From: Pseudomonadota bacterium
Lineage (GTDB): Bacteria > Myxococcota_A > UBA796 > CAJQPC01
NCBI GenBank assembly: GCA_024228935.1
Contig: JAAESX010000021.1
Coordinates: 1 to 38,577, forward strand
DNA length: 38,577 nucleotides
Direction of reading: 5' to 3'
Made by a program: the position numbers and the translations under genes. Below the pieces are notes generated by a model. It was not told the DNA's origin. It did no database searches and worked only from the letters and a program-made list of their open reading frames with translations. Of the stretch, positions 1-7,804 are shown piece after piece; the first letter of the stretch is position 1, and every line of letters begins with the position of its first letter.

Positions 1-1
1 C

Positions 2-91
2 ACCGACGACACCGACGACACCGACGACACCGACGACACCGACGACACCGACGACACCGACGACACCGACGACACCGACGACACCGACGAC
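2..91 (+). repeat. Perfect 9-bp tandem repeat, 10 copies, coding (Thr-Asp-Asp)10
   Basis: Ten uninterrupted identical copies of ACCGACGAC run from base 2 to 91 and the array is cut by the window edge, so the true count is unknown. Identity at the third codon positions (not only at protein level) suggests recent slippage expansion. It encodes an acidic linker in the partial gene ending at 394. Confidence 0.95.
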
Positions 92-394
92 TACTCGGAC
101 TGGTCCTTCACGCAGCTCGTGATCGACAAGGAGTTCCAGGACTTCCCGAGCGTGCTCGTCCACAGCTCGGTCGACCCGCGGGTCCCAGCTGGCAACCTGG
201 ACGGGCTCGTCGCGAAGATCGCCAACAAGAACGAGTCCGGCGTCTCGAACATCTGTGTCGTCGACACGGGCACCGCGACCCACGTCCAGTCGAACGCGGA
301 CCTGCCGCTGGCGAAGGACCTGGTGGACTTCCTGCTCGGCGCGTCCTCGTCCCGCTGCGCGACCGACGACGGCGGCAGCGACACGGGCGGCTGA
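2..394 (+). CDS. C-terminal part of a secreted protein with (Thr-Asp-Asp)n linker (5' end outside window)
   Basis: The frame is open from the window edge to the TGA at 392-394, so the N-terminus is missing. It begins with at least ten perfect Thr-Asp-Asp triplets, then about 100 residues that look folded: a strand-like VLVHSSVDPRVP stretch, then CVVDTGTATHV, and a DFLLG helix, ending in an acidic DTGG tail. The order of a strand with Asp and a later His near the C-terminus resembles the end of an alpha/beta-hydrolase (pectin-acetylesterase-like proteins were considered), but without the nucleophile region this is only a guess. The Asp/Thr repeat is likely an extended, metal-binding linker between modules outside the cell. 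It ends one base before the stop of the converging glycosyltransferase gene; TGAGTCA at 392-398 contains both stops. Confidence 0.75.
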   Translation, partial: TDDTDDTDDTDDTDDTDDTDDTDDTDDTDDYSDWSFTQLVIDKEFQDFPSVLVHSSVDPRVPAGNLDGLVAKIANKNESGVSNICVVDTGTATHVQSNADLPLAKDLVDFLLGASSSRCATDDGGSDTGG

Positions 395-395
395 G

Positions 396-1565
396 TCACT
401 CCTTGTCCGGCCCCTCGCCGAGCACGTAGCTGCGTCCCTTCCAGGACACGCCGGAGCTCCGGCTCTTCAGGCCCGAGTTCACGATGATCGCCATGACCAC
501 GGCGGTCGCTGGCGCGTGGCTGAGTCCGTACAGCAGCTCCTGGCCCCAGATGCGGTCCATCCAGCCGCGCACGAACTGCATGACGCCGACGTGCACCCGG
601 CCCCAGACGAGCCACTCGCCCCCGATGACGCCCGTGAGCGAGAGCACGATGAGCAGCGGGCCGCTCAGGGTCGTGAGCCCCAGGTAGATCAGGACGAAGA
701 AGACGACGACCCAGCTGTAGTGCATGCCGGCGAACAGGTTCTTCGACCAGCCCTCCCAGATCTCCTGGAAGGTCGTGTACATGCGGACCGTGTAGAGCTC
801 GCGCATGAAGAGGCAGTGGTAGGGCACGTCGTGCGCCACGCAGGCTCGGGCGAGCCCGACGTCGTCGAGGATGTCGTTCTTGACGCTCTCGTGCTGCCCC
901 GCCTGGTCGTAGCCCGCGCGCGAGAACGCCAGGAGCTGCCCGGACGCCATGTTCTTGTCCGTCTTGTCGGGGTCGTTGACGTCGTTCAGGTCGTTGCCCA
1001 TCAGGATGAGGCCGGCGACCGCGGGCTGGAGCACCTTCTCCCAGAACGTGTCCATGGTCAGCGTGCCGAGGCCCGTGACCATGCCCCGGCCGTTGGCGAC
1101 GCCGTGCTGCACCACGCGCGAGACGGCCGGTGGGGCCAGGCGCACGTCGGCGTCGATGAAGAACAGCCACTGTCCGGTCGCGTGCTCCTGCGCCCTCTGG
1201 AGCGCCCACGGCTTGCCGAACCAGCCCTCGGGGAGCGGGCCGCCGTCGCCCTCGAGCACCGTGACGCCCTCGTAGCGAGCGAGCACCGCGCCGGTCCCGT
1301 CGGTCGAGCCGTCGTTCATCACGATGATCTCGATGTCGTCGTGGTCCTGGGCCAACACAGCGTCGAGGCACGCGCCGATGTTGGCCTCCTCGTTCCGAGC
1401 CGGGATGACGACCGAGACCTTCACGTCCGGGGACAGCGGCGCATCGCTCGGACCGAGGTTCCACCTGGGGTTCCGACGACGACCCCAGACCTTCAGGAGC
1501 GCGAGCAACCAGCCCAGCACGACGAGCCCGAGGAGGGCACGGAGACACCACGCGAGAACGACCAT
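396..1565 (-). CDS. Membrane-bound family 2 glycosyltransferase
   Basis: A 389-residue GT-A fold glycosyltransferase. Residues 3-26 form an N-terminal membrane anchor, followed by the GT2 core: VSVVIPARNEE at about 50-60, NDGSTDG at 84-90 (nucleotide binding) and the metal-binding FIDAD at 136-140. Two or three hydrophobic segments in the last third (about 285-370) place it in the inner membrane with a cytoplasmic active site. The architecture resembles GT2 enzymes acting on lipids such as carotenoids or hopanoids (CrtQ/HpnB-like), but donor and acceptor cannot be read. The ATG at 1565 is 6 bases after TACGGT on the minus strand, suggesting a leaderless transcript, and the gene diverges from the one starting at 1603. 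No biosynthetic cluster surrounds it. Confidence 0.9.
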   Translation of the reverse strand: MVVLAWCLRALLGLVVLGWLLALLKVWGRRRNPRWNLGPSDAPLSPDVKVSVVIPARNEEANIGACLDAVLAQDHDDIEIIVMNDGSTDGTGAVLARYEGVTVLEGDGGPLPEGWFGKPWALQRAQEHATGQWLFFIDADVRLAPPAVSRVVQHGVANGRGMVTGLGTLTMDTFWEKVLQPAVAGLILMGNDLNDVNDPDKTDKNMASGQLLAFSRAGYDQAGQHESVKNDILDDVGLARACVAHDVPYHCLFMRELYTVRMYTTFQEIWEGWSKNLFAGMHYSWVVVFFVLIYLGLTTLSGPLLIVLSLTGVIGGEWLVWGRVHVGVMQFVRGWMDRIWGQELLYGLSHAPATAVVMAIIVNSGLKSRSSGVSWKGRSYVLGEGPDKE

Positions 1566-1571
1566 GCCGGG

Positions 1572-1577
1572 ACCGTA
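1572..1577 (-). promoter_or_regulatory. -10 hexamer TACGGT for leaderless glycosyltransferase mRNA
   Basis: Reading the minus strand, TACGGT is followed by six bases and then the ATG at 1565. With a usual -10 to +1 distance the transcript would begin at the start codon. No Shine-Dalgarno sequence fits in this space. It pairs with the plus-strand hexamer at 1591-1596. Confidence 0.55.
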
Positions 1578-1590
1578 TCCGGTCGGGTGC

Positions 1591-1596
1591 TACCGT
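1591..1596 (+). promoter_or_regulatory. -10 hexamer TACCGT deciding a GTG start at 1603
   Basis: TACCGT, six bases (CCTTCC), then GTG at 1603. This is the same geometry as the divergent gene on the other strand. It argues against the upstream in-frame ATG at 1564, which would overlap the start of the divergent gene and lie ahead of the promoter. Confidence 0.55.
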
Positions 1597-1602
1597 CCTT
1601 CC

Positions 1603-2211
1603 GTGGAGTGGGCCCGCCTCAAGAGCTCGTCGCTGGTCTGGCTGCTCCTCGGCGGCCTCGTCCCTGTGTTGTTCCTGCTCGACTGGGCCGTCCAGTCGAG
1701 CGGGTCGCGAGAGGTCTGGCTGGACGCGCAGCTCCAGGTGGGCCTCGACGGACAGGACTCGCTGTTGCTCGCGGCGCCGCTCGAGGGCGACGTCGACGAG
1801 GGGAGACTCGAGGTCAGCGGAGCCGGTCTCCTGCGCGAGGGGCGGTACCCCTGGCGCCCCACGCCCTTCGAGGGGGCGTTCACGCTGCGCATCGACAACG
1901 ACTTCCTCACCCACCCCGACGAGGGGAACTTCGGCGCGAGCTTCCGGATCCGTCAGGTCGACCGCGCCGACGGCCTGGGCACGCCGCCCATCCCGTGCAC
2001 CGGCGATCTGAGCGTCCGCGCCCTTCGGCTGGCTCGAGACAGCGACGACCTGACCGGGGTCGAGGCGGCGGAGCTCGACCTCGACCTGATCTGCACCTCG
2101 GTCGGACCCGACCTGCTGTGGAACAGCGGGGACGAGCGGGTGTGGATGATCAGCGGCCCGCTCTCGCTCAAGGTCGGCGGTCGGCCGATCGCAGGTGGTC
2201 CCACGCCGTAG
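1603..2211 (+). CDS. Small membrane-anchored protein of unknown function
   Basis: About 202 residues, not recognised. After a short basic stretch (WARLKSSS) comes one transmembrane helix (about residues 9-28, LVWLLLGGLVPVLFLLDWAV), so most of the protein should be outside the inner membrane. The rest is acidic and beta-rich with two cysteines (in PIPCTG and DLICTS) that could form a disulfide; no enzyme motif is visible. GTG at 1603 is chosen because TACCGT stands 6 bases upstream; the longer ATG-1564 version would overlap the glycosyltransferase start. Its last 44 bases overlap the 3' end of the converging GH3 gene. Confidence 0.7.
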   Translation: MEWARLKSSSLVWLLLGGLVPVLFLLDWAVQSSGSREVWLDAQLQVGLDGQDSLLLAAPLEGDVDEGRLEVSGAGLLREGRYPWRPTPFEGAFTLRIDNDFLTHPDEGNFGASFRIRQVDRADGLGTPPIPCTGDLSVRALRLARDSDDLTGVEAAELDLDLICTSVGPDLLWNSGDERVWMISGPLSLKVGGRPIAGGPTP

Positions 2212-3769
2212 CGTCGACGGCGAGCAGGACGTCCTTCACCTGACCGTCTGGCGCGCCACCCTCGACGAGCATCCGACGGTGCCTCGCGTACGTTCCATCG
2301 GAGAGCGGGACGAGCTCGAGCGGACCGAGCCGGGTCTCCCGCTTGCTGGCGTACTCGACGTTCCCCTCCTGGAGCGCCCGATCCAGCGCCGCGGCGAGCT
2401 CGGGTCGATGCGGCCCCTCGATGGCGAGCTGGTAGACGGGGACCTCGGCCATCCGGACGCCGAGCGTGAAGCCGACGGCGTCGTGCAGGTGGGAGAGCGC
2501 CGTCATCGCGCGGACGAGCTGGTCCTCGCTGACCTTCTCGCCCGTAACCGACAGCACGTTGGCGCCCTTGCGGACGAAGCGCAGGATGGGCGCACGGCCC
2601 GCGTGGCCGGTGACCTCGACCAGGTCGTTCAGGTCGTACCGGCACAGCCCCGCGCTCGTGGTGATGACGAGTCGATAGGTCCGGCCCGTCTCCAGCTCCC
2701 AGGCCCAGTGGGGCGTGTCGTCGTCGTCCAGGAACTCGAGGACGTGCCCGCCGAGCCAGGCCACGCCGCCCTCGTCGCCATCGGTCATCGGCACGGCGAA
2801 GTAGCCCTCGCTCGCGGTGAGGCCGACCTCGCGCACCGGCACGTCGCCGCCGAGCGCCTCGGGGAAACGGTCGAGGAAGAAGCGCGCGGGGCCGCCCTTC
2901 CAACAGTTGACCGTCGCCAGCGGCCACAGCCTGGCCGGGCGCCAGTCGGTCGGGACCGGGGTCCGACGGAGACGCAGACGAGCCCGCCAGGGGAGCTTCA
3001 GCTCGCGAGCGGGTCCCTCGCGACAGGTCCCGGCGGCGAGATCCCTGCCCAGCGACTCGCGGTGCTCCTGGAGCTTCCGGCAGAGCATCAACACCGTGCT
3101 CGGGTTCGCCGTCGTCAGCGTCGAGATCCGGGCCTGGAGGGCGAAGCGGAGCAGCGCGTAGATGCGCGCCTCGGCGTCCCCGATGTGCTGGACCGCGCTC
3201 GGGATGGGGAACCGCAGCCGGACCATGAGCGGCTGCTCGTCCTGCATCCGGCCCGTGTTGCTGCCGTACGGGATGCCGCTCGGGAGGCGCCCCTCCTCGG
3301 CCGGCGAGGTGACCGTGAGCGCGCTCCCCTTGGTGACCGCCTCGTGGTCCCGGATCAGGGCCAGGCGCCACAGGTCCTGGCCGGCCTTGACCTCGGCGGC
3401 GTACGGCTCGGTGACCGGCAGGAGCTTGCTCGCGCCGGTCGTCCCGCTGGTCTTCAAGAGGCTCTTCACTCCGCTCGTCGTGAGCACACGCTCCTCGCCG
3501 GCGTGCACGCGGTCCATCCACGGCGCGAGCTCGTCGAACTCCCGCACGGGAACCTGCTCGCGGAAGCGATCCAGGCCCAGCTCTGGACGCAGGCCGTGCT
3601 CTCGCCCGAACGCGGTGGGCGAGGCCAGGCCGAGGATGGCGCGAAGCCGCTCCTGCTGCGCGCTCGCCGGATCGTCGAGGGTGCGGTGGTACCGGTCGAC
3701 GGACGCCCGCTCGAGGCCGCGGAACAGGCGATATGGACCGTGGCCGTCCTCTGGGAACCGATAGGGCAT
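2168..3769 (-). CDS. GH3 family acyl-adenylating enzyme
   Basis: A 533-residue GH3-fold protein, the usual length for the family. GH3 enzymes (known from plant jasmonate and auxin conjugation) activate a carboxylate as acyl-AMP and join it to an amino acid. The ATP signature TSGTTGASKLLP is at 107-118, the second motif (ASEGYFAVP) near 317-326, and the third region with YRLVITTSAGLCRYDLND, then GDxI-equivalent and the mobile C-terminal domain follow. Bacterial members are common in Myxococcota and Bacteroidota, mostly with unknown substrate. The ATG at 3769 is the first in-frame start with a good N-terminus. It diverges from the pseudokinase operon across 92 bases and overlaps the gene ending at 2211 tail to tail. 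Confidence 0.9.
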   Translation of the reverse strand: MPYRFPEDGHGPYRLFRGLERASVDRYHRTLDDPASAQQERLRAILGLASPTAFGREHGLRPELGLDRFREQVPVREFDELAPWMDRVHAGEERVLTTSGVKSLLKTSGTTGASKLLPVTEPYAAEVKAGQDLWRLALIRDHEAVTKGSALTVTSPAEEGRLPSGIPYGSNTGRMQDEQPLMVRLRFPIPSAVQHIGDAEARIYALLRFALQARISTLTTANPSTVLMLCRKLQEHRESLGRDLAAGTCREGPARELKLPWRARLRLRRTPVPTDWRPARLWPLATVNCWKGGPARFFLDRFPEALGGDVPVREVGLTASEGYFAVPMTDGDEGGVAWLGGHVLEFLDDDDTPHWAWELETGRTYRLVITTSAGLCRYDLNDLVEVTGHAGRAPILRFVRKGANVLSVTGEKVSEDQLVRAMTALSHLHDAVGFTLGVRMAEVPVYQLAIEGPHRPELAAALDRALQEGNVEYASKRETRLGPLELVPLSDGTYARHRRMLVEGGAPDGQVKDVLLAVDATAWDHLRSADRRP

Positions 3770-3800
3770 GAAACGCCGGATTCATAGCATCCGTGGGGCT

Positions 3801-3829
3801 TTGACACGGATCCACGTGCCCGATAGGTT
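3801..3829 (+). promoter_or_regulatory. Sigma-70-type promoter of the pseudokinase-aminopeptidase operon
   Basis: TTGACA at 3801-3806 and TAGGTT at 3824-3829 with a 17-base spacer. The predicted start of transcription near 3836 leaves a leader of about 26 bases with GAGG ahead of the ATG at 3862. Confidence 0.75.
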
Positions 3830-3861
3830 CGACGCGTCAACACCTGGGTGATCGAGGCCTG

Positions 3862-5760
3862 ATGAAGACTGGAGACGTCGTCCTCGATGCTCAGGGCCGG
3901 ACCTACCAGGTCGGCCCCCTCCTCGGCCGCGGCCTGTGGGGCAAGAGCTACCTCGTCCGTCACGGCGACTCGCGCGCCGAGTTCGTCCTGAAGTGCCCGC
4001 TCTCGCGGGACGACTTCAAGGGCGATGTGCCGCTGACCGACACGCTCCTTGGCGCCTGCGCCGAGGCATGCACCGAGCAGGCGATGGTCCTCGGCGAGGG
4101 CACGCACGTGTTCCTGCCGCCCCTGCAGTCCCGCCAGGCCGAGGACGGATCGCCGCTGCTCATCCTCCCCCGGTTCACCACGACGCTCGACCGACGCATC
4201 GCCCAGGGCTGCCCGCTCTCGGAGACCCTGCAGGTCCTGCTGAGCGTGTGCACCCACCTGGAGAAGCTGAGCGAGGAAGGCACGCTCGGCGACTACGCCC
4301 ACGGCAACCTGCGGCCCAGCAACGTCCTGCTCAACGAGCGCGGCGAGGTCCTGCTGACGGACGTGGCGACGCCCGCCGCCCAGCGTGCGCTCGGCCAGCT
4401 GCACGCGATCAGCCCGGAGCCGAACCACTACCTGCCCCCCGAGGTCCTGACCGGAGCCGCCGCGCTGAGCGAGGGAGCCGACACCTACGCGATCGCCATG
4501 AGCCTGTACCGGGCCGTGATGACGCCGGTCGAGGGAGACCCTGACGGCAAGGCCACCCCGGTCCTGCCCACCGCGGGACTCGACAAGGCCGCCCGCGTGG
4601 CTCTGAAGGACGCGGCCGTCGCCCGCCTGCAGGCCGAGGACAGCAACCCCCGCTTCCACGCGCGGTTCGCCGAGCGCCTGAGCAACGTGCTCAACCGGGC
4701 GCTCAGCAAGGAGCTCAGCCCGAGCCCGCCCTTCCGGTTCGCCAAGGTCGCGGAGATGGCGCCGCGGCTCGAGGAGCTGCACGCCCTCATCCGCCCGGCG
4801 ATCACGACCGTCGGCAAGTCGATGCTCGACCGCCCGCCCGGCAGCGATACCTACATGACGACCGAGGAGGTCCGGTTCGGCGTCACCGTCGGAGCGAGCT
4901 CCGGGGTCGACACCTACGACGAGATCGCCTGCGGCATCGCCGTGTTCGATGCCGAGGCCGACGCCCGCATCCGCGACGTGGACTGCGCGTACACCGTCGA
5001 CCGGCACCCGTCGGGTCGGTACCGCTTCACGTTCCGCGTGATGGACCTGGGACCGGGCCGGTACGTGACGCGCGTGGCCTTCGCCATCCGTGACTCAGGG
5101 CACCCTCCGGTGACCGCCGAGGCCCACTACGAGGTGCGCGCGGCCGCCGGCTACGTGCCGCCCGCAACGGCCCACTCCACCCAGCCGCTGCCGTTCATGG
5201 ACACCACCATGGACCAGGACGTGGACACCGCCGTCACCAAGCCCGACGCCGTCGACCCGGCCCGCCCTGTCGCCGCGGCCCTGGACTCCGCGCTGGACGA
5301 CCCCGAGTTCGGCTCGCGGCCCGAGAAGACGCAGGAGTACATCTTCGACGATGCGCCGCCTCCGGCCCCGGTGTCCGCGCCGAAGCCGCCCGCACCCCCC
5401 GTGATCCACCCGCCGGCTCCGCCTGCGCCCGTCGCAGCCCCGCCGCCGCCCGCGGCCTCACTGCACGCCGAGACCGAGCGCACCGAGCCCGCCGTCAAGG
5501 TGGCCTCGCAGCTGCCCGAGCCCGACCCGCTGACCGACATCGTGAAGCACACGTCCTGGACGGACGTGCCGCTGCCCGGCGACGGCATGCGCGACGACCT
5601 TCCCCCGCCCCCGCTCGACGACGACTGGGACGAGCCCCCGGAGAGCCCGATCGGTCGCTTCGTGGAGCTGGTCAAGGGCGACCTCTACCTGCAGTTCATG
5701 GTGGGCGCTGGCGCGTTCATCCTCCTGCTCATGATCATCCTGCTCGCCCTGCGTGCCTGA
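3862..5760 (+). CDS. Membrane-anchored probable pseudokinase (Hanks fold)
   Basis: A 632-residue protein. The glycine loop (GRGLWGKSY, 22-30) and the VAIK-type lysine (K44 in FVLKCP) are present, but the catalytic loop reads HGNLRPSNVLL (147-157): the HRD aspartate is Asn149 and the usual Lys two residues later is Arg151. The DFG triplet is DVA (167-169). The essential catalytic base is thus missing, so it probably binds nucleotide or partners without phosphorylating. A beta-rich middle domain (about 325-430) follows, then a Pro/Ala/Asp-rich linker (about 435-600) and one C-terminal transmembrane helix (608-631), so the kinase-like domain is cytoplasmic. It has its own promoter at 3801-3829 and is followed after 27 bases by a leucyl aminopeptidase gene. 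Confidence 0.85.
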   Translation: MKTGDVVLDAQGRTYQVGPLLGRGLWGKSYLVRHGDSRAEFVLKCPLSRDDFKGDVPLTDTLLGACAEACTEQAMVLGEGTHVFLPPLQSRQAEDGSPLLILPRFTTTLDRRIAQGCPLSETLQVLLSVCTHLEKLSEEGTLGDYAHGNLRPSNVLLNERGEVLLTDVATPAAQRALGQLHAISPEPNHYLPPEVLTGAAALSEGADTYAIAMSLYRAVMTPVEGDPDGKATPVLPTAGLDKAARVALKDAAVARLQAEDSNPRFHARFAERLSNVLNRALSKELSPSPPFRFAKVAEMAPRLEELHALIRPAITTVGKSMLDRPPGSDTYMTTEEVRFGVTVGASSGVDTYDEIACGIAVFDAEADARIRDVDCAYTVDRHPSGRYRFTFRVMDLGPGRYVTRVAFAIRDSGHPPVTAEAHYEVRAAAGYVPPATAHSTQPLPFMDTTMDQDVDTAVTKPDAVDPARPVAAALDSALDDPEFGSRPEKTQEYIFDDAPPPAPVSAPKPPAPPVIHPPAPPAPVAAPPPPAASLHAETERTEPAVKVASQLPEPDPLTDIVKHTSWTDVPLPGDGMRDDLPPPPLDDDWDEPPESPIGRFVELVKGDLYLQFMVGAGAFILLLMIILLALRA

Positions 5761-5787
5761 CCAGGCCGCCTGCGCTTCGGAGCCCAC

Positions 5788-7224
5788 ATGACCTACGACC
5801 TGTCCTCCACCGGTCTGCTCTCTCCCGCCAACGTGATCGCCGTCGGCGTCTCGAGCCTGGACGACATCCCTGCCGAGCTCGCCGACGTGTTCGGTGGCTC
5901 GCTGGCCGAGGCCGCGGGCGACGACAAGTTCACCGCCAAGGCCGGCTCGACCTGGTCCGTGCGCGGCCTGGACCGCGTCCCCGCGACCTGGCTCATGCTC
6001 GTGGGCACGGGCGAGGGCTCGGTCGAGGACATCCGCCTCGCCGCCGGCGCGGCCGGGAGCTTCGCCCGCGACAAGGGCGCGGCCTCGCTGCGACTGTCGC
6101 TCCCCGGCGGACCGGCTCACACCGTGGCCGCCGTCGAGGCCGTCGAGACCGGCAACTACCGGTTCGATCGCTACATGGCCGAGGCCGATCGGAAGAACGC
6201 GCTCGAGGCCGTCGCCCTGGTCGGGCTCGACGGGACCGAGGCCGACATCGCCATCGGACAGGCGCTGGCGAGCGGGCGCAACCTGGCCCGCGACCTGGTC
6301 AACGGCCCGGCCGCGGACGTCTACCCCGAGAGCCTGGCGGACACCGCCGCGGGCCTGGCATCCGACCGGATGACCGTCGAGGTCTGGGGCGAGGACCGCA
6401 TCGAGACCTCGGGCATGGGCGGCATCACCGCCGTCGGACAGGGCTCCGACCGCAAGCCGCGCTTCGTGCACATGGTCTACGAGCCCGAGGGCGAGCCCAC
6501 CGCCGAGGTCTGCATCGTGGGCAAGGGCGTGACCTTCGACGCCGGTGGTCTCTCGCTCAAGCCGAGCACCGGCATGCTCACCATGCGCTGCGACATGGGC
6601 GGCGCCGCCGCGGTCGTCGGTGCGATGTCCGCGCTCGAGTCGCTGGGCATCAAGGCCCGCGTCCACGGCATCTTCGGCGCGGCCGAGAACATGCTCTCGG
6701 GCAACAGCTACAAGCTCGGCGACATCATCACGCACCACAACGGGAAGACCGTCGAGGTGCACAACACCGACGCCGAGGGGCGCCTGGTCCTGGCCGACTG
6801 CCTCTCGTACGCGAGCAATCTCGACGGCGTCACCCACATCGTCGACCTGGCCACGCTCACGGGCGCCGCGGTCGTCGCGCTGGGCGACCACTACACCGCG
6901 CTGTACGCGAACGAGCAGGAGTTCAGCGACACGCTGCGCCAGGCCGCCACCGACGGCGGTGAGGCCTACTGGCCCATGCCGCTCGAGCCGCTCTACAACG
7001 AGCTGATCAAGGGCACCTGGGGCGAGATCAAGAACATCGGCGGCCGCTGGGGTGGCTCCATCACCGCCGCGCTGTTCCTCCAGAACTTCGTCGGCGAGGA
7101 CAAGATCTGGTCGCACCTCGACATCGCGGGACCGGCGTTCCTCGACAAGCCCGAGCGTCACCTGACCAAGGGCGGGACCGGCGCGGGCGTCCCCGGGCTG
7201 CTGGCGTGGCTGCGGGGACTCTAG
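5788..7224 (+). CDS. pepA: Leucyl aminopeptidase, M17 family
   Basis: A 478-residue cytosolic di-metal aminopeptidase that removes N-terminal residues from peptides in protein turnover. The catalytic domain shows the conserved lysine/aspartate (K246, D251 in GKGVTFDAGG), D269 in MRCDMGGAAA, and the M17 signature NTDAEGRL (326-333) containing metal ligands D328 and E330 and catalytic R332. The N-terminal macro-like domain (1-150) is shorter and less conserved, as usual. Co-transcribed with the upstream pseudokinase gene (27-base gap, CTTCGGAG before the ATG), which suggests a link in regulation but not a shown interaction. M17 enzymes are hexamers; some double as DNA-binding regulators, which cannot be judged here. 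A short hairpin covers the stop codon. Confidence 0.95.
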   Translation: MTYDLSSTGLLSPANVIAVGVSSLDDIPAELADVFGGSLAEAAGDDKFTAKAGSTWSVRGLDRVPATWLMLVGTGEGSVEDIRLAAGAAGSFARDKGAASLRLSLPGGPAHTVAAVEAVETGNYRFDRYMAEADRKNALEAVALVGLDGTEADIAIGQALASGRNLARDLVNGPAADVYPESLADTAAGLASDRMTVEVWGEDRIETSGMGGITAVGQGSDRKPRFVHMVYEPEGEPTAEVCIVGKGVTFDAGGLSLKPSTGMLTMRCDMGGAAAVVGAMSALESLGIKARVHGIFGAAENMLSGNSYKLGDIITHHNGKTVEVHNTDAEGRLVLADCLSYASNLDGVTHIVDLATLTGAAVVALGDHYTALYANEQEFSDTLRQAATDGGEAYWPMPLEPLYNELIKGTWGEIKNIGGRWGGSITAALFLQNFVGEDKIWSHLDIAGPAFLDKPERHLTKGGTGAGVPGLLAWLRGL

Positions 7225-7238
7225 GCTCGCGGGCCTAG
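7221..7238. terminator. Palindromic hairpin containing both converging stop codons
   Basis: CTAGGC-TCGCGG-GCCTAG: a 6-bp stem with a 6-base loop. The TAG of the aminopeptidase (7222-7224) lies in one arm and the TAG of rlmE (7235-7237 on the minus strand) in the other. No T-tract follows on either side, so it is at best a weak or Rho-assisted bidirectional terminator. Confidence 0.4.
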
Positions 7239-7804
7239 GACTTCTTGCCCACCAGGAAGAACTCGACCGAGCGCTGACGGGTCGCCTCCGGCTTCACCCG
7301 CTTCAGCTTCGGGAACGCCGCGCGCACCTCGGCGCTGAAGTCCTGCGTCTCGACGCCATCGAAGACCTTCACGACGAAGCTCTCGGTGTCGAGCTCCACC
7401 GCGAGCGCAAGCGCCTTCCTCGCCAGCTCGATCTGGCGGATGTGGTCGCCGTACTTGTCGCCCGTCGTCCGCGGCGCCATGTCCGACAGCATCACGTCGA
7501 CGCGGCCGAGCTCCTCGAGCAGCTCGTCGGCCGTCACGTCGAGCGCCGACTTCTCGATGAAGAGCCCCGGAATCCCGGGCGTTGGCTGGATGTCGACCCC
7601 CACGAGCTGACAGCCCATCTGGGAGACGTACCGGCTCCACGAGCCCGGCGAGCAGCCCAGGTCCACGACCTTGGCTCCCTTGCGGAACAGCTTGAAGCGC
7701 TGATCCATCTCCTGGAGCTTGAAGACCGAGCGCGCGCCATAGCCCTGGCTCTTGGCCTTCCGCGTGAACCGGTCGCCCCGGTACGGGTTGCCCTTACCCT
7801 TCAT
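7235..7804 (-). CDS. rlmE: 23S rRNA 2'-O-ribose methyltransferase RlmE (FtsJ/RrmJ)
   Basis: About 189 residues. This SAM-dependent enzyme methylates U2552 in the 23S rRNA A-loop at a late stage of 50S assembly. Seen are the N-terminal RSVFKLQEMD (catalytic Lys), the SAM-binding DLGCSPGSWSRY, LSDMAP (catalytic Asp), VVKVFDG (Lys) and RSVEFF (Glu): the complete K-D-K-E tetrad. The start MKGKGNPYRG at 7804 is preferred because GAGGGGAG precedes it at good distance; an in-frame ATG at 7831 would add nine unconserved residues. It overlaps the end of engB by 11 bases, implying translational coupling of two 50S maturation factors. Confidence 0.93.
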   Translation of the reverse strand: MKGKGNPYRGDRFTRKAKSQGYGARSVFKLQEMDQRFKLFRKGAKVVDLGCSPGSWSRYVSQMGCQLVGVDIQPTPGIPGLFIEKSALDVTADELLEELGRVDVMLSDMAPRTTGDKYGDHIRQIELARKALALAVELDTESFVVKVFDGVETQDFSAEVRAAFPKLKRVKPEATRQRSVEFFLVGKKS

